A DNA stretch of 64,000 bases, taken from the NCBI GenBank assembly GCA_017656335.1, contig JACDOA010000003.1:50358-114357 (forward strand), read 5' to 3'. The notes under the pieces were generated by a model. The model saw only the letters and a program-made list of their open reading frames with translations, was not told where the DNA came from and did not search any database. The position numbers and the translations under genes are program-made. Of the stretch, positions 48,275 to 58,244 are shown one piece after another (position 1 is the stretch's first letter; the number at the start of each line of letters is the position of its first letter). The stretch is from Thermosipho sp. (in: thermotogales) (lineage in GTDB: Bacteria > Thermotogota > Thermotogae > Thermotogales > Fervidobacteriaceae).

Positions 48275-50074
48275 ATGGCAGAAAGAAAAGAATATGTAGT
48301 AGGTATAGACCTGGGTACAACTAATAGTGTAATTGCGTGGATGAAGCCTGATTCAAGTGTTGAAGTAATACCAAACGCTGAAGGAACTAGAACCACACCT
48401 TCTATTGTTGCTTTTACAAAAACAGGTGAAATTCTTGTTGGTGAACCTGCAAAGAGACAATTAATTTTAAACTCAGACAGGACAATAAAATCAATTAAAA
48501 GGAAAATGGGTTCTAATTACAAAGTTAAAATCGATGATAAAGAATATACTCCACAAGAAATTAGTGCATTCATCTTAAAGAAACTCAAAAGAGATGCAGA
48601 AGAGTATCTTGGCGGGGAAATTAAAAAGGCCGTCATTACATGTCCTGCTTACTTTAATGATGCTCAAAGACAAGCAACAAAGGAAGCCGGTATTATTGCA
48701 GGATTTGAAGTTTTAAGAATAATAAACGAACCAACCGCTGCAGCACTAGCATATGGACTTGACAAAAAAGGTAAAGAAGAGAAAGTGTTAGTGTATGACC
48801 TCGGTGGAGGTACTTTTGATGTTTCCATATTAGAAATCGGTGATGGTGTTATTCAAGTCGTAGCAACTTCAGGAAATAACCATCTTGGAGGAGATGATTT
48901 CGACCAAAGAATAATTGATTGGATGGCTGAAGAATTTAAAAAACAACATGGAATTGATTTAAGAGAAGACAAACAAGCATTGCAAAGACTTAGAGATGCC
49001 GCAGAAAAAGCCAAGATTGAGCTTTCAAGTAAACTTGAAACCGATATTAGTTTGCCATATATTACAGCAACAGCCGAAGGACCATTACATCTTGAAATGA
49101 GACTAACGAGATCAATGTTTGAATCGTTGACAAAAGATCTTGTCGAAATGACAAGAAAACCAATTGAACAAGCTCTTTCAGATGCTAAAATCAAACCAGA
49201 AGAAATTGATGAAATCATATTAGTTGGTGGAATGACCAGAGTTCCAATGATTCAAAACTTCATCAAAGAGATTTTCGGAAAAGATCCTAATAAAGGAGTA
49301 AATCCAGACGAAGCAGTAGCAATGGGAGCAGCAATTCAAGCAGCAATACTTGCAGGTGAAGAAGGCGCTCAAGGAAAAGATATAGTTTTAGTAGATGTAA
49401 CGCCATTAACCTTAGGAATAGAAGTAAAAGGTGGATTGTTCGAGCCAATAATCTCAAGGAATTCAACAATACCAATTAAAAAGAGTAAAGTATTCACTAC
49501 AGCCGAGGATGGACAAACAGAAGTTGAAGTTAGGGTATATCAAGGTGAAAGACCAATTGCAGCTGATAATATACTTCTCGGAAGCTTCAGACTAGTTGGT
49601 ATTCCACCTGCTCCAAGAGGTGTTCCACAAATCGAAGTTACATTTGATATCGATAGCGACGGTATAGTACACGTTTCTGCAAAAGATCTAGGAACCGGAA
49701 AAGAACAATCAATGGTTGTATCTGGAAGACATCAACTTAGCGAAGATGAAATTAACAAAATTATAGAAGATGCCCAAAAATTTGAAGAACAAGATAAAAG
49801 AAAAAAAGAAGAACTTGAACTTAAAAATAAAGCTGATGATCTAGCCTACTACATTGAAAAATCATTGAAGGAATACGGTGAAAAGATCCCAGAAGATGAA
49901 AAAAACAAACTACAATCACTAGTCAATGATTTAAGAGATGCTATAAACAAAAACGATATACCAAAAATTAAAATGTTATTTGACGAATTAGATAAAGAAA
50001 AAACAAAAATCGGTGAATATATTTACAAACAACAGCAACAAAATTCTGGAGATCAACAAGCAAGTAATCAATAA
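48275..50074 (+). CDS. dnaK: Chaperone DnaK (Hsp70)
   Basis: ATP-dependent chaperone. The actin-like ATPase starts with [14 protein letters not shown] and contains [14 protein letters not shown] and [13 protein letters not shown]. The substrate domain follows [14 protein letters not shown], and the C-terminus ends in a Q-rich tail ([10 protein letters not shown]). Length 599 is typical of thermophile DnaK. GGGAGGTGA precedes the ATG. grpE, dnaJ and hrcA are not adjacent, so the usual hrcA-grpE-dnaK-dnaJ order is broken; hsp20 follows. Confidence 0.98.
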   Translation: MAERKEYVVGIDLGTTNSVIAWMKPDSSVEVIPNAEGTRTTPSIVAFTKTGEILVGEPAKRQLILNSDRTIKSIKRKMGSNYKVKIDDKEYTPQEISAFILKKLKRDAEEYLGGEIKKAVITCPAYFNDAQRQATKEAGIIAGFEVLRIINEPTAAALAYGLDKKGKEEKVLVYDLGGGTFDVSILEIGDGVIQVVATSGNNHLGGDDFDQRIIDWMAEEFKKQHGIDLREDKQALQRLRDAAEKAKIELSSKLETDISLPYITATAEGPLHLEMRLTRSMFESLTKDLVEMTRKPIEQALSDAKIKPEEIDEIILVGGMTRVPMIQNFIKEIFGKDPNKGVNPDEAVAMGAAIQAAILAGEEGAQGKDIVLVDVTPLTLGIEVKGGLFEPIISRNSTIPIKKSKVFTTAEDGQTEVEVRVYQGERPIAADNILLGSFRLVGIPPAPRGVPQIEVTFDIDSDGIVHVSAKDLGTGKEQSMVVSGRHQLSEDEINKIIEDAQKFEEQDKRKKEELELKNKADDLAYYIEKSLKEYGEKIPEDEKNKLQSLVNDLRDAINKNDIPKIKMLFDELDKEKTKIGEYIYKQQQQNSGDQQASNQ

Positions 50075-50107
50075 AAAATAAAAAATTTAGAAAGGGGAGG
50101 TGAGATT

Positions 50108-50536
50108 ATGTTAGCAAGAAGAAATTTCTTTGATCCATTTGTAGAATTACAAAGAGAAATTGACAGATTATTTGAAGATTTCATCTCTCCGACACGAAAA
50201 GATTATGCATTTGTACCAAGGGTAGATGCATACGAAACCGATAAGGAACTTATTATCGAAGCAGAACTTCCAGGTCTCAAAAAAGAAGATGTTAAAATAA
50301 CCATAGAAGATGGAGTTTTAACAATCAAAGGTGAAAGAAAATTCAACAGAGAAGACAAGAAAAAAAATTATAGATTAGTCGAAAGAGTCGAAGGAAAATT
50401 TGAAAGATCGTTTACACTACCTGAATACGTTGATTTGGAAAAAATCAAGGCAAAATTTGAAGATGGAGTATTAAAAATAGAAGTACCCAAAAAAGAAGAA
50501 AAAGCAAGAAAAGTAATTGACATCAAAGTTGAGTGA
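50108..50536 (+). CDS. Hsp20 / alpha-crystallin small heat-shock protein
   Basis: A 142-residue small chaperone that holds unfolding proteins. The alpha-crystallin domain runs from about residue 35 to 125, with AELPGLKKEDVKITIEDGVLTIKG and FERSFTLPEYVD, then GVLKIEVPKKE; the C-terminal IxV-type tail is IDIKVE. It lies 33 bases after dnaK behind GGGGAGGTGA and shares the CIRCE-controlled transcript, ending at a strong terminator. Confidence 0.96.
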   Translation: MLARRNFFDPFVELQREIDRLFEDFISPTRKDYAFVPRVDAYETDKELIIEAELPGLKKEDVKITIEDGVLTIKGERKFNREDKKKNYRLVERVEGKFERSFTLPEYVDLEKIKAKFEDGVLKIEVPKKEEKARKVIDIKVE

Positions 50537-50540
50537 TACC

Positions 50541-50565
50541 AAAGCGGCCTAAAAGGCCGCTTTTT
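50541..50565 (+). terminator. Terminator of dnaK-hsp20
   Basis: Ten-bp stem AAAGCGGCCT/AGGCCGCTTT, three-base loop, five T. Confidence 0.93.
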
Positions 50566-50672
50566 CATTTAATACTAAAATTGAGTTTTTAAGTCGAAAT
50601 ATTATATCTAAATTGAAAAATAATAACTTATATAATTTTATGCTTGAGTATGCTTTATTATTCTTGCCTATG

Positions 50673-50723
50673 AAATTCCCCCTTTCATTGTTAAAATACT
50701 TTATGTAAAAGAAAGGGGGATTT
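50673..50723 (+). promoter_or_regulatory. 5'-leader hairpin whose 3' arm is the pckA-like ribosome site
   Basis: AAATTCCCCCTTTC (50673-50686) can pair with GAAAGGGGGATTT (50711-50723) with one bulged base and a 24-base loop. The 3' arm contains the only ribosome-binding sequence of the next gene and runs into TTTTTT, so the structure could hide the ribosome site or act as an attenuating terminator. A short ATGAAA/TTTCAT stem (50670-50675 / 50683-50688) is a competing fold. Confidence 0.55.
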
Positions 50724-50727
50724 TTTG

Positions 50728-52371
50728 ATGGCAACTAAAGAATTTTTCAACATTTCTGAAATTTCTAAAACTAACCCGTTGTTTTCTAGAATTAGAATTA
50801 CCATTGAAACAGCTTTTTATAGAAACAATGTGGAATTAGTAACTTCGCCTAAAGAAGCATATAAACTTGCCAAAAACTCCCCAGGAACAATTGTAACTGA
50901 CTGGAATGTTTATAAACCTGGACTACTTGGACTTGACAATGACACAAAAGTTCTTATGTTCAACGATGGAGCAGTTACTGGTAGATACGCAGCTGGAAGA
51001 AGAATAATAGGAACGCCAGGTATTGATGAGAATATGTATGCTGAAATTATAAGAGAAGCAATTTATAATAGTAGATATAAAAAAATGTATCACGCAATTT
51101 CATTTACAGGACTTTCAAAAGAATTTATGGTAAAAAACCACATTCTTATCCCTAAAGGACATGAAAATTTGTTGTATAACTGGCTTCTTAATTTTCAATA
51201 TCCATCTTCTGAATATGAAAAGATGTATCAAAGTTCCTATCAATATAACGAGGGGGATATTTATATATTCACTGATCCAGATTGGAACCATCCTAATTAC
51301 CCCCTCGGATTAGCTATTTTTGATCCACAACATAACTGTGCTGCAATTCTTGGGATGAGATATTTTGGAGAATTTAAAAAGGGAACACTTACACTTGGAT
51401 GGGGAATAGCAAATAGAAATAATTACGTAGCATGTCATGGTGGACTTAAAAAATTCAAAAAAGAAGACAATTCCTGCTTTGTAGCCGCCTTTTTTGGCCT
51501 TTCAGGTTCTGGAAAATCAACACTTACCCATGCTAAACACGCTGGAAAATATGAAATTACAGTTTTGCATGATGATGCTTTTATAATTTCATTAAATGAC
51601 CTTTCCTCGCTAGCACTTGAACCATCTTATTTCGATAAAACAGCTGATTATCCATCCGACTCCATTGATAATCAATATCTTTTGACTATTCAAAATTGCG
51701 GTGCTACAAAAGATGACCAAGGAAGAATAGTTCCCGTTATGGAAGATATCAGAAATGGAAATGGAAGGGCAATAAAATCTAAACTTTGGTCTTCAAACAG
51801 AGTAGATAAAATAGAAGAACCTATAAATGCTATATTCTGGCTAATGAAAGATCCTGTTTTGCCGCCTATTGTTAAAATTGAAGATCCAACTCTCGCATCA
51901 ACTTTAGGAGCTGCATTAACAACAAAAAGAACTTCTGCGGAAAAACTTGACAAAAACATTGATCCTAATGCCCTTGTCTTTGAACCTTATGCAAATCCTT
52001 TCAGAACCTACCCACTTTCTGACGATTTTTTAAAATTTAAATCATTATTTGAAAAAGGAGTCAATTGTTATATTTTAAATACGGGCTACTTCCTTAATAA
52101 AAAAGTTCCAAAAGAACTTACAATTTCACTAGTAGAAAAAGTAATTGAAAATAAACTAGAATGGATTGACTGGTATGAGAATTTAAAATATACAAAAATC
52201 GATGGATTTATTCCACCTAAAGATGAAAATTATCTGCACCTTTTAAAAGAATCAATACTCAAAAGATTGAAATTTATTGTTCTGAAAAAATCTAAAAATG
52301 GCGGAAGAGATAAATTACCAGAAGAAGCAGAAAATTCTCTTGAAAAATTAATTGATAGCATAAAGGATTAA
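50728..52371 (+). CDS. Divergent ATP-type phosphoenolpyruvate carboxykinase homologue
   Basis: A 547-residue protein of the PCK_ATP fold: TGR (84-86), the KKG substrate lysine region in GEFKKGTLTLGW (about 218), P-loop GLSGSGKST (257-265), and LPPIVKI where the family has LPPVSRL. The kinase-2 acid motif is HDDAF (281-285), not the usual GDDEH, and other positions also differ. Canonical members form PEP from oxaloacetate and ATP. I am confident of the fold but not that this is the standard activity. ATG behind AAAGGGGG; its end is one base from the convergent amylase gene. Confidence 0.75.
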   Translation: MATKEFFNISEISKTNPLFSRIRITIETAFYRNNVELVTSPKEAYKLAKNSPGTIVTDWNVYKPGLLGLDNDTKVLMFNDGAVTGRYAAGRRIIGTPGIDENMYAEIIREAIYNSRYKKMYHAISFTGLSKEFMVKNHILIPKGHENLLYNWLLNFQYPSSEYEKMYQSSYQYNEGDIYIFTDPDWNHPNYPLGLAIFDPQHNCAAILGMRYFGEFKKGTLTLGWGIANRNNYVACHGGLKKFKKEDNSCFVAAFFGLSGSGKSTLTHAKHAGKYEITVLHDDAFIISLNDLSSLALEPSYFDKTADYPSDSIDNQYLLTIQNCGATKDDQGRIVPVMEDIRNGNGRAIKSKLWSSNRVDKIEEPINAIFWLMKDPVLPPIVKIEDPTLASTLGAALTTKRTSAEKLDKNIDPNALVFEPYANPFRTYPLSDDFLKFKSLFEKGVNCYILNTGYFLNKKVPKELTISLVEKVIENKLEWIDWYENLKYTKIDGFIPPKDENYLHLLKESILKRLKFIVLKKSKNGGRDKLPEEAENSLEKLIDSIKD

Positions 52372-52372
52372 A

Positions 52373-54001
52373 TTATTCTTTTAAAAAGAAATATACTTGT
52401 CTTGATTTAATGATGTATGTCTCGTTTTTAGTTAAAAGAATATTTTTATCTTCAAAAGTAAATCCATCATTTGGAGAGTTCAAATCAGCAAAAAATATTA
52501 ATCGATAGCCTTCAAGAACTACATATTCTGATTCCGAAAACGGATCAGGATTTACCAATAATAAAACTTGCTGATTTCCAAAAATTCTCTCGATTGCAAT
52601 CAAATTTTTATAATCTGCCCTAATCAACATATCCCCCTTTGATAATGAGAGATATGTTTTTCTTAAATTTATAACCTTTTTTATGTAGTTAAATAATGAA
52701 TTTGGTTTTTCCATTTCTTCTTCCACTGATATACCGTCATATGGATCATCATATATAGCACCATCTATATTCGCATTTCCAAACGTAATTTTTGAATATT
52801 TCTCTTTTGCCCAGAAAGTCTGACCTACTCCGCTTCCACTTTTATACCATTGCATCGGTTCTCTAACAGGTATGCTCGAAGGATAATCATTCCATTTATA
52901 ACCTCTTTGTCCTATTTCATCTCCATAATAAATAATTGGAATTCCTTTTAAACCTATTAAAACTGTATTCCAAATAGCAAATTGTGCTTCTGAATAAAAT
53001 CTAGGATTTCCAGAATTAGAATAAAAACTTTCAAGGTCGCTAATAAATCTATTTTCATCATGATTATCTAAAAACAAAAAGTTTCTCATTAAGCTATCGT
53101 CATACCATAAATACCCCGAAAAAATTTGTGAATCTGCTCCTTCTTTGTTAAATAAAATTTGATATCTCATTGAAAAATTTAAAACAGACATTGGTGAAAA
53201 TGACTTCAAGATGTTTTTATCGCCAGTATAAACTTCGGCAACAATTATTGCATCGGGTTTCTTTGAATATACATACTCAGCCAAGCTTTTCGCATAAGAT
53301 ACAGATTGTGAAATCCCATCATCAAAACCATAACCATATATATTTTTCAATGCATCAAATCTAAAACCATCCACTCCTCTTTCAAGCCAGAAATCAATTG
53401 CTTTTCGAATTTCCAATTTTACCTCATTATTTTCAAAATTATAATCGGGCATAGAAGAATCAAAAAGTCCAAAATACCATATTTTCTGACCTTTTGAATT
53501 AATTTTCCAATGCCACCCAAATTGATTCGAGTGATCATCAAAAGATAATATAAACCAATTCCAGTATTTTGAATTATTTGTATTCTCAATGGCATCTATA
53601 AACATTGGATTTTGATCTGAAGTGTGATTTATTACAAGATCCAATATTACTCTTATTCCAAACGAATGAAGCTTATTTACCATATATTTAAAGTCATCAA
53701 AATCCCCATAATCATCTTCAATTGAATATAGATTTATTGGATCATAACCATGATAACTCTGTGCCTCATTGATTGGCATCAACCAAATAATATCAATTCC
53801 CAAATCTTTCAAATATTGAGCTTTTTCTGCTACTCCTCTTAAATCACCTATTCCATCATCATTTGAATCATAAAAGGAACGCACAAAAATTTGATACATT
53901 ACATTACTCGTTTTACCAGGTGAATCAGTTAAAAAAGGGGAAATACAAGATGTAAGGAAAATTAAAATAATAAATAATAGAAAAAATTTCAATATCTTCA
54001 T
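52373..54001 (-). CDS. GH13 alpha-amylase family lipoprotein
   Basis: The signal peptide ends in a lipobox (FLTSC), giving a surface-anchored enzyme. GH13 regions are all present: DLVINHTSD (I), GVDGFRFDAL with nucleophile Asp (II), VAEVY with acid Glu (III) and FLDNHDENRF (IV). It probably cleaves alpha-1,4-glucans or maltodextrins outside the cell. The ATG at 54001 follows GGAGGG; a longer frame reaching 54028 has no ribosome site. Length 542. Single-gene unit with its own extended -10. Confidence 0.92.
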   Translation of the reverse strand: MKILKFFLLFIILIFLTSCISPFLTDSPGKTSNVMYQIFVRSFYDSNDDGIGDLRGVAEKAQYLKDLGIDIIWLMPINEAQSYHGYDPINLYSIEDDYGDFDDFKYMVNKLHSFGIRVILDLVINHTSDQNPMFIDAIENTNNSKYWNWFILSFDDHSNQFGWHWKINSKGQKIWYFGLFDSSMPDYNFENNEVKLEIRKAIDFWLERGVDGFRFDALKNIYGYGFDDGISQSVSYAKSLAEYVYSKKPDAIIVAEVYTGDKNILKSFSPMSVLNFSMRYQILFNKEGADSQIFSGYLWYDDSLMRNFLFLDNHDENRFISDLESFYSNSGNPRFYSEAQFAIWNTVLIGLKGIPIIYYGDEIGQRGYKWNDYPSSIPVREPMQWYKSGSGVGQTFWAKEKYSKITFGNANIDGAIYDDPYDGISVEEEMEKPNSLFNYIKKVINLRKTYLSLSKGDMLIRADYKNLIAIERIFGNQQVLLLVNPDPFSESEYVVLEGYRLIFFADLNSPNDGFTFEDKNILLTKNETYIIKSRQVYFFLKE

Positions 54002-54030
54002 TTTTTCCCTCCTTACACACTTTTTCAATT

Positions 54031-54061
54031 ATTATATCAAAACTTATTAATGTGATATAAT
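54031..54061. promoter_or_regulatory. Back-to-back extended -10 promoters, amylase (minus) and PrcB operon (plus)
   Basis: Minus strand TGATATAAT (54039-54031) and plus strand TGATATAAT (54053-54061), 13 bases apart. Both lack a clear -35. They drive divergent genes. Confidence 0.55.
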
Positions 54062-54087
54062 TTTCTTGTAAAAAAGGGGGCAAAATT

Positions 54088-54846
54088 ATGAAAAAATTTA
54101 TATTAATATTTTTAATATTTGTTTTTAATATGATAGCTTTTTCTGGAATAGTATATGTTCATAGTGTTTCAGCAAATATCCCTCAAAATCTTTTTGAATA
54201 CGCTGGTTCTCGAAGTAACATGATTTATTATTTAGAACTTTTTAATGATGGCGAAGAAAAAGGATACCTTATATCAGGATGGTTTTTTACCCCTGTTAAA
54301 CCCATTGAAAAAACCAAAATCTTAATTGAATATGATAACTTTAAGTTTGAATATAACATAGATAATAAAATTTCAAAAATTTATTCCGATATTCCCCTTC
54401 ATTTGATTATTTGTCCCTCAAATTCAGAAATAAAAATCGGAGAAATCTACTTACCTAACAATGATAATGAGAAGAGAAACACAAAAGATGTAATTAAAAA
54501 TATTCCAAAAATTCAAGAAATGGGCATATTTACCTTTACAATTGAAAATGGAGAAGTACTATTAAAAAATTTATTTGATCAAAATGAAGAAATTTATATC
54601 TTAATAAATGCGGGCATTAGAAAAACTGGAGGTTTTTCTATTGATATAAAATCATATGAAATAAAAAACAGCCAAATTGTTATCGAAGGAGAGCTTAAAG
54701 AACCTTCAAAAAATGAAATTGTTACTCAGGCATTTACTTTCCCTTCAATACAAATAAAAATTGGAAAATTAAAACCTGGAAATTATGTAATAAAAGCAAA
54801 CATAAAAAATCTAGGGATTTTCACCAAAACAATTGAGATTAAATAA
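54088..54846 (+). CDS. Exported protein with PrcB-like C-terminal domain
   Basis: A signal peptide (to about residue 19) is followed by an unassigned beta-rich N-terminal part of about 130 residues. The C-terminal 100 residues resemble the PrcB domain (NAGIRKTGGFSIDIKSYEI, then FTFPSIQIKIGKL). PrcB helps stabilise a surface protease in Treponema, but no protease gene is adjacent here. ATG behind AAAGGGGG. First gene of a five-gene plus operon. Function unknown. Confidence 0.65.
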   Translation: MKKFILIFLIFVFNMIAFSGIVYVHSVSANIPQNLFEYAGSRSNMIYYLELFNDGEEKGYLISGWFFTPVKPIEKTKILIEYDNFKFEYNIDNKISKIYSDIPLHLIICPSNSEIKIGEIYLPNNDNEKRNTKDVIKNIPKIQEMGIFTFTIENGEVLLKNLFDQNEEIYILINAGIRKTGGFSIDIKSYEIKNSQIVIEGELKEPSKNEIVTQAFTFPSIQIKIGKLKPGNYVIKANIKNLGIFTKTIEIK

Positions 54847-54858
54847 GGAGTGTTAAAA

Positions 54859-55734
54859 TTGATTATTTCAGACAAGGTTAAAAATGCCTTAAACAATAAA
54901 TTACCAGTTGTAGCACTTGAAAGTACTGTTTTGGCTCACGGCCTTCCTTACCCTGAAAATATCAAAGTATTTGAAGAACTCGAAAAAGTAGTATATGACA
55001 ACGATTGTATACCTGCAACAATAGGTATTTTAAAAGGAACTGTAAAAATCGGATTAGATAAAGAAGAAGTAATTGAATTGATAAACAATAATCCAATAAA
55101 AGTGGGAACACGGGAAATCCCATATGCAATTGCTAAAAAAATGTATGCAGCTACGACAGTAAGCTCTACAGCTTATCTTTCTTCAATCTCTGGAATAAAA
55201 GTTTTTGCAACAGGAGGAATTGGGGGCGTTCATAGAGGTGAATGGGATGTTTCTCAAGATATAATAGAACTTTCGAAAACAAATATCATTGTTGTTTCAG
55301 CAGGATGTAAATCAATTTTAGATATAGATAAAACTCTGGAGTTTCTTGAAACTTTTCAGGTTCTAGTTGTTGGTTATAAAACTAATTTGTTCCCAATTTT
55401 TTATAACGGACTTTCAGACAAACCCATTTATTCTGTTGAAAATCCTAAAGAAATTGCTGACATTTTTAAAAGTAAAAACGAGATAAATATTAAAAGTGCG
55501 GTTTTAGTTGCAAATAAAATATCCGAGAAATACGTCATTTCTAATAATGAAATAGAAGATTATATAAATATTATTGAAAATGAAATAAAAGCCAAAAACA
55601 TAAAAGGGAAAGAAGTGACACCTTATATGCTAAGTAGGCTTGTCGAACTATCAAATGGGAGAACTCTTACTTCAAATATAGCTTTACTTAAAAATAACGT
55701 TAAACTTGCTTGTGAAATTGCTAAAAACATTTAA
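54859..55734 (+). CDS. psuG: Pseudouridine-5'-phosphate glycosidase
   Basis: Splits pseudouridine 5'-phosphate to uracil and ribose 5-phosphate, with Lys and Asp/Glu catalysis and Mn2+. Family stretches are clear: VVALESTVLAHGLPYPEN, PATIGILKGTVKIGL, TTVSSTAYLSSISGIKVFATGGIGGVHRG. Length 291. TTG start eight bases after AAGGAG; a GTG nine bases earlier overlaps it. The partner kinase PsuK is a PfkB protein; none is adjacent, but a PfkB kinase lies at 39015-39854. Confidence 0.93.
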   Translation: MIISDKVKNALNNKLPVVALESTVLAHGLPYPENIKVFEELEKVVYDNDCIPATIGILKGTVKIGLDKEEVIELINNNPIKVGTREIPYAIAKKMYAATTVSSTAYLSSISGIKVFATGGIGGVHRGEWDVSQDIIELSKTNIIVVSAGCKSILDIDKTLEFLETFQVLVVGYKTNLFPIFYNGLSDKPIYSVENPKEIADIFKSKNEINIKSAVLVANKISEKYVISNNEIEDYINIIENEIKAKNIKGKEVTPYMLSRLVELSNGRTLTSNIALLKNNVKLACEIAKNI

Positions 55735-55750
55735 AAGTTGAGGTGAAATT

Positions 55751-56305
55751 GTGAAAGTTTTAGTTGTATCAGATACACATGGTTCTTTATATTACTGGAA
55801 TAAAATTGAAAATATTTTGCCAACTGTAAATGAAATTTTTCATTTAGGTGATGTTTTATACCATGGTCCTAGAAATCCTTTGCCCAAAGGATATGATCCA
55901 AAAAATTTATCTGAAGAATTAAAAAAACACAAGATTAATTATATTCGCGGAAACTGCGATGCCGATGTTGATTTAAAAGTACTTGGCGTTCAAGAAATGC
56001 CAAAACAAACGTTTGAATTTTTTGGTAATTACTCAATATTTATGGTACATGGAGAAATAGTTGAAGATGATAATGTAAATTTATTTGAACTTGCAAAAAG
56101 TCATAATGCAAAAATTATTTTGTACGGTCATACTCATGTTCCAAAGATTGACAAAAAAGATGGGATTATTGTAGCAAATCCAGGTAGTCTTTCTCTACCA
56201 AAAGAAAATAATAAACCAACATATATGATTTTAGATTTTAAAAATAAATTAAAAATTACGATTTTTACAGTCGATGGGGATGAGGTGAATTCAATAGAGA
56301 TATGA
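55751..56305 (+). CDS. YfcE-type metallophosphodiesterase
   Basis: Calcineurin-like phosphoesterase of the small YfcE/MJ0936 type (184 residues). Metal motifs: SDTHGS, GDVLYHG, RGNCDAD, VHGE and GHTHVP, with PGSLSLP near the end. The natural substrate is unknown. GTG behind GAGGTGA. It overlaps the YigZ gene by four bases (ATGA). Confidence 0.92.
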   Translation: MKVLVVSDTHGSLYYWNKIENILPTVNEIFHLGDVLYHGPRNPLPKGYDPKNLSEELKKHKINYIRGNCDADVDLKVLGVQEMPKQTFEFFGNYSIFMVHGEIVEDDNVNLFELAKSHNAKIILYGHTHVPKIDKKDGIIVANPGSLSLPKENNKPTYMILDFKNKLKITIFTVDGDEVNSIEI

Positions 56306-56898
56306 AAAGTTATAAAACAATCTTTGGAATACATGAAAATAAAATTAATATCAATAGATCAATTTTTATTTGTAATTTATCACATGTTGAAAGTATAGAT
56401 GAAGCAAAAGATTTTTTTAAACGAATTTCAAAAAAATACAACGATGCAACTCATAATTGTCCAGCATATAGAATATTAGAAAATGACAAAATCATAGAAT
56501 TTTCTTCAGATGCGGGAGAACCTTCTGGAACAGCTGGAAGACCTATGCTCGGTGTACTAAAAAAGTATGAATTAGTTAATGTTGCAGTTGTTGTAACCAG
56601 GTATTTTGGAGGAATAAAGCTTGGAATCAGAGGATTAATCAATGCATATTCCGAAAGTGTTGAAGGTCTTATAAAAAATCTAAAAATAGTTAAAATGATT
56701 CCTAAACCATTTTACAAGATCAAATTAAAATATACAGACTACGGTAAAGCTATGCAAGATTTGCATTATCGTGGATTTACAATTTTAAATTCTTCATTTG
56801 ATGAAAAATTTGCCTACATAGATTTAATGGGTGATGGTGAAATTAATGACTATGAAATCATCAACAAAAAAATAAAATATGTTAAGGAGGCGTTGTAA
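56302..56898 (+). CDS. YigZ/IMPACT family protein
   Basis: A two-domain protein of 198 residues: the N-terminal UPF0029 (IMPACT) domain has SSDAGEPSGTAGRPMLGVL and VTRYFGGIKLGIRGL, the family signature; the C-terminal part is the DUF1949 elongation-factor-like domain. Eukaryotic IMPACT acts in translational control; the bacterial role is unclear. It is coupled to the YfcE gene upstream. Confidence 0.92.
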   Translation: MKSYKTIFGIHENKININRSIFICNLSHVESIDEAKDFFKRISKKYNDATHNCPAYRILENDKIIEFSSDAGEPSGTAGRPMLGVLKKYELVNVAVVVTRYFGGIKLGIRGLINAYSESVEGLIKNLKIVKMIPKPFYKIKLKYTDYGKAMQDLHYRGFTILNSSFDEKFAYIDLMGDGEINDYEIINKKIKYVKEAL

Positions 56899-56899
56899 A

Positions 56900-58117
56900 A
56901 TGATCTCAAATAGGGCATTAAACATGCCAGCAAGTCCAATAAGAAGGCTTGTCCCGTTTGCTGACGAAGCCAAGAAAAGAGGCATCCAAGTTTACCATTT
57001 AAACATTGGACAACCAGATATTGAAACACCTAAAGAATGGTTCGAATATATTGAAAAATTTAAAACAAAAGTTGTTGCTTATACTCACTCTCAAGGAATC
57101 TTACCACTGAGAGAAAAATTTTCTGAATACTACAAAAAATGGGATATTAATGTCTCTCCTGATGAAATTATGGTTACAAATGGTGGAAGCGAAGCAATAA
57201 TGTTTGCTCTTGGTATTGTATGTGACCCAGGCGATGAAATACTTGTTATTGAACCATTTTATGCAAATTATGCTGGTTTTGCAGCATATTTAAATATAAA
57301 AATTATTCCTGTAACAACTACACCAGAGAATGGATATAGGATGCCTGAAAAAAAGGAATTTGAGAAACGTATATCTTCCAAAACAAAGGCAATTTTATTT
57401 TCTAATCCATCGAATCCAACTGGAGTGGTATATACAAAAGAAGAACTTCAAACAATTGTTGAAATAGCTAAAAAGTATAATCTTGTAATCATTTCTGACG
57501 AAGTTTACAGAGAATTTGCTTTTGATAATAAAAAATCAATCTCTGCCTTTGAATTTGAAGAAATTCATGATAGATTGATAATTGTGGATAGTATTTCTAA
57601 AAGATACAGTGCTTGTGGTGCAAGAATAGGAACATTTGTAACAAAAAACAAAAAATTTTACAACGCTGCTTTGAAATTTGCTCAGGCAAGACTATCTCCT
57701 GCTGAAATCACACAATATGGAACAATCGGGCTTTTGAATTCAAGTGAAGAATATATGAAAAATACCCTTACTGAATACCAAAAAAGAAGAGATGTTGCAT
57801 ATGAGGAAATAAAGAAAATTCCTAGTGTTGTTGCTTACAAACCTGAAGGTGCCTTTTATCTTTCAGCAAAACTTCCGGTTGATAACGCAGAAGAATTTAT
57901 AAAATGGATGCTTACAAATTTTAATGTTGATGGAAAAACAACTATGGTTGCTCCACTTTCTGGTTTTTATGCTACACCAAACACTGGGTTAAGCGAAATT
58001 AGAATTGCATACGTTTTAAATTCAGAAAAAATAAAAGATGCAATAAAAATTATGGCATTGGCCATTGAAAAATTTAACAATCAAAAAAAGTTAGTGGGAG
58101 AATCTAAAGTAGATTAA
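56900..58117 (+). CDS. PLP-dependent aminotransferase, class I/II
   Basis: Fold-type I aminotransferase of 405 residues. The PLP lysine is in DSISKRYSACGARIG, with NPSNPTG (substrate/PLP loop), SDEVYREF and the terminal Arg region SEIRIAY. It belongs to the AspC-like AT_I group; substrates may be aspartate, aromatic or branched amino acids. The ATG at 56900 has AAGGAGG ten bases ahead. Last gene of the operon, followed by a terminator. Confidence 0.9.
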   Translation: MISNRALNMPASPIRRLVPFADEAKKRGIQVYHLNIGQPDIETPKEWFEYIEKFKTKVVAYTHSQGILPLREKFSEYYKKWDINVSPDEIMVTNGGSEAIMFALGIVCDPGDEILVIEPFYANYAGFAAYLNIKIIPVTTTPENGYRMPEKKEFEKRISSKTKAILFSNPSNPTGVVYTKEELQTIVEIAKKYNLVIISDEVYREFAFDNKKSISAFEFEEIHDRLIIVDSISKRYSACGARIGTFVTKNKKFYNAALKFAQARLSPAEITQYGTIGLLNSSEEYMKNTLTEYQKRRDVAYEEIKKIPSVVAYKPEGAFYLSAKLPVDNAEEFIKWMLTNFNVDGKTTMVAPLSGFYATPNTGLSEIRIAYVLNSEKIKDAIKIMALAIEKFNNQKKLVGESKVD

Positions 58118-58213
58118 CTATTGTAGAAGTTTTTTCTTTTGAGTTTTTAGTTACAACAAGAATATTAACTAGTTTTTTAATATCATAGATAATAGTGCAA
58201 ATATATCTTAAAA

Positions 58214-58243
58214 AAAGAATGCCTTTTTAAGGCATTCTTTTTT
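58214..58243 (+). terminator. Terminator of the psuG-aminotransferase operon
   Basis: Twelve-bp stem AAAGAATGCCTT/AAGGCATTCTTT with a three-base loop and a T run. Confidence 0.92.
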
Positions 58244-58244
58244 A

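Noticed and set aside
48853..49218. Minus-strand frame of 121 codons inside dnaK
   Set aside because: Antisense open frames are common in dnaK because of its codon pattern; no start signals.
50587..50660. Possible known riboswitch in the leader of the pckA-like gene
   Set aside because: No conserved riboswitch core could be recognised; only the ribosome-site hairpin is supported.
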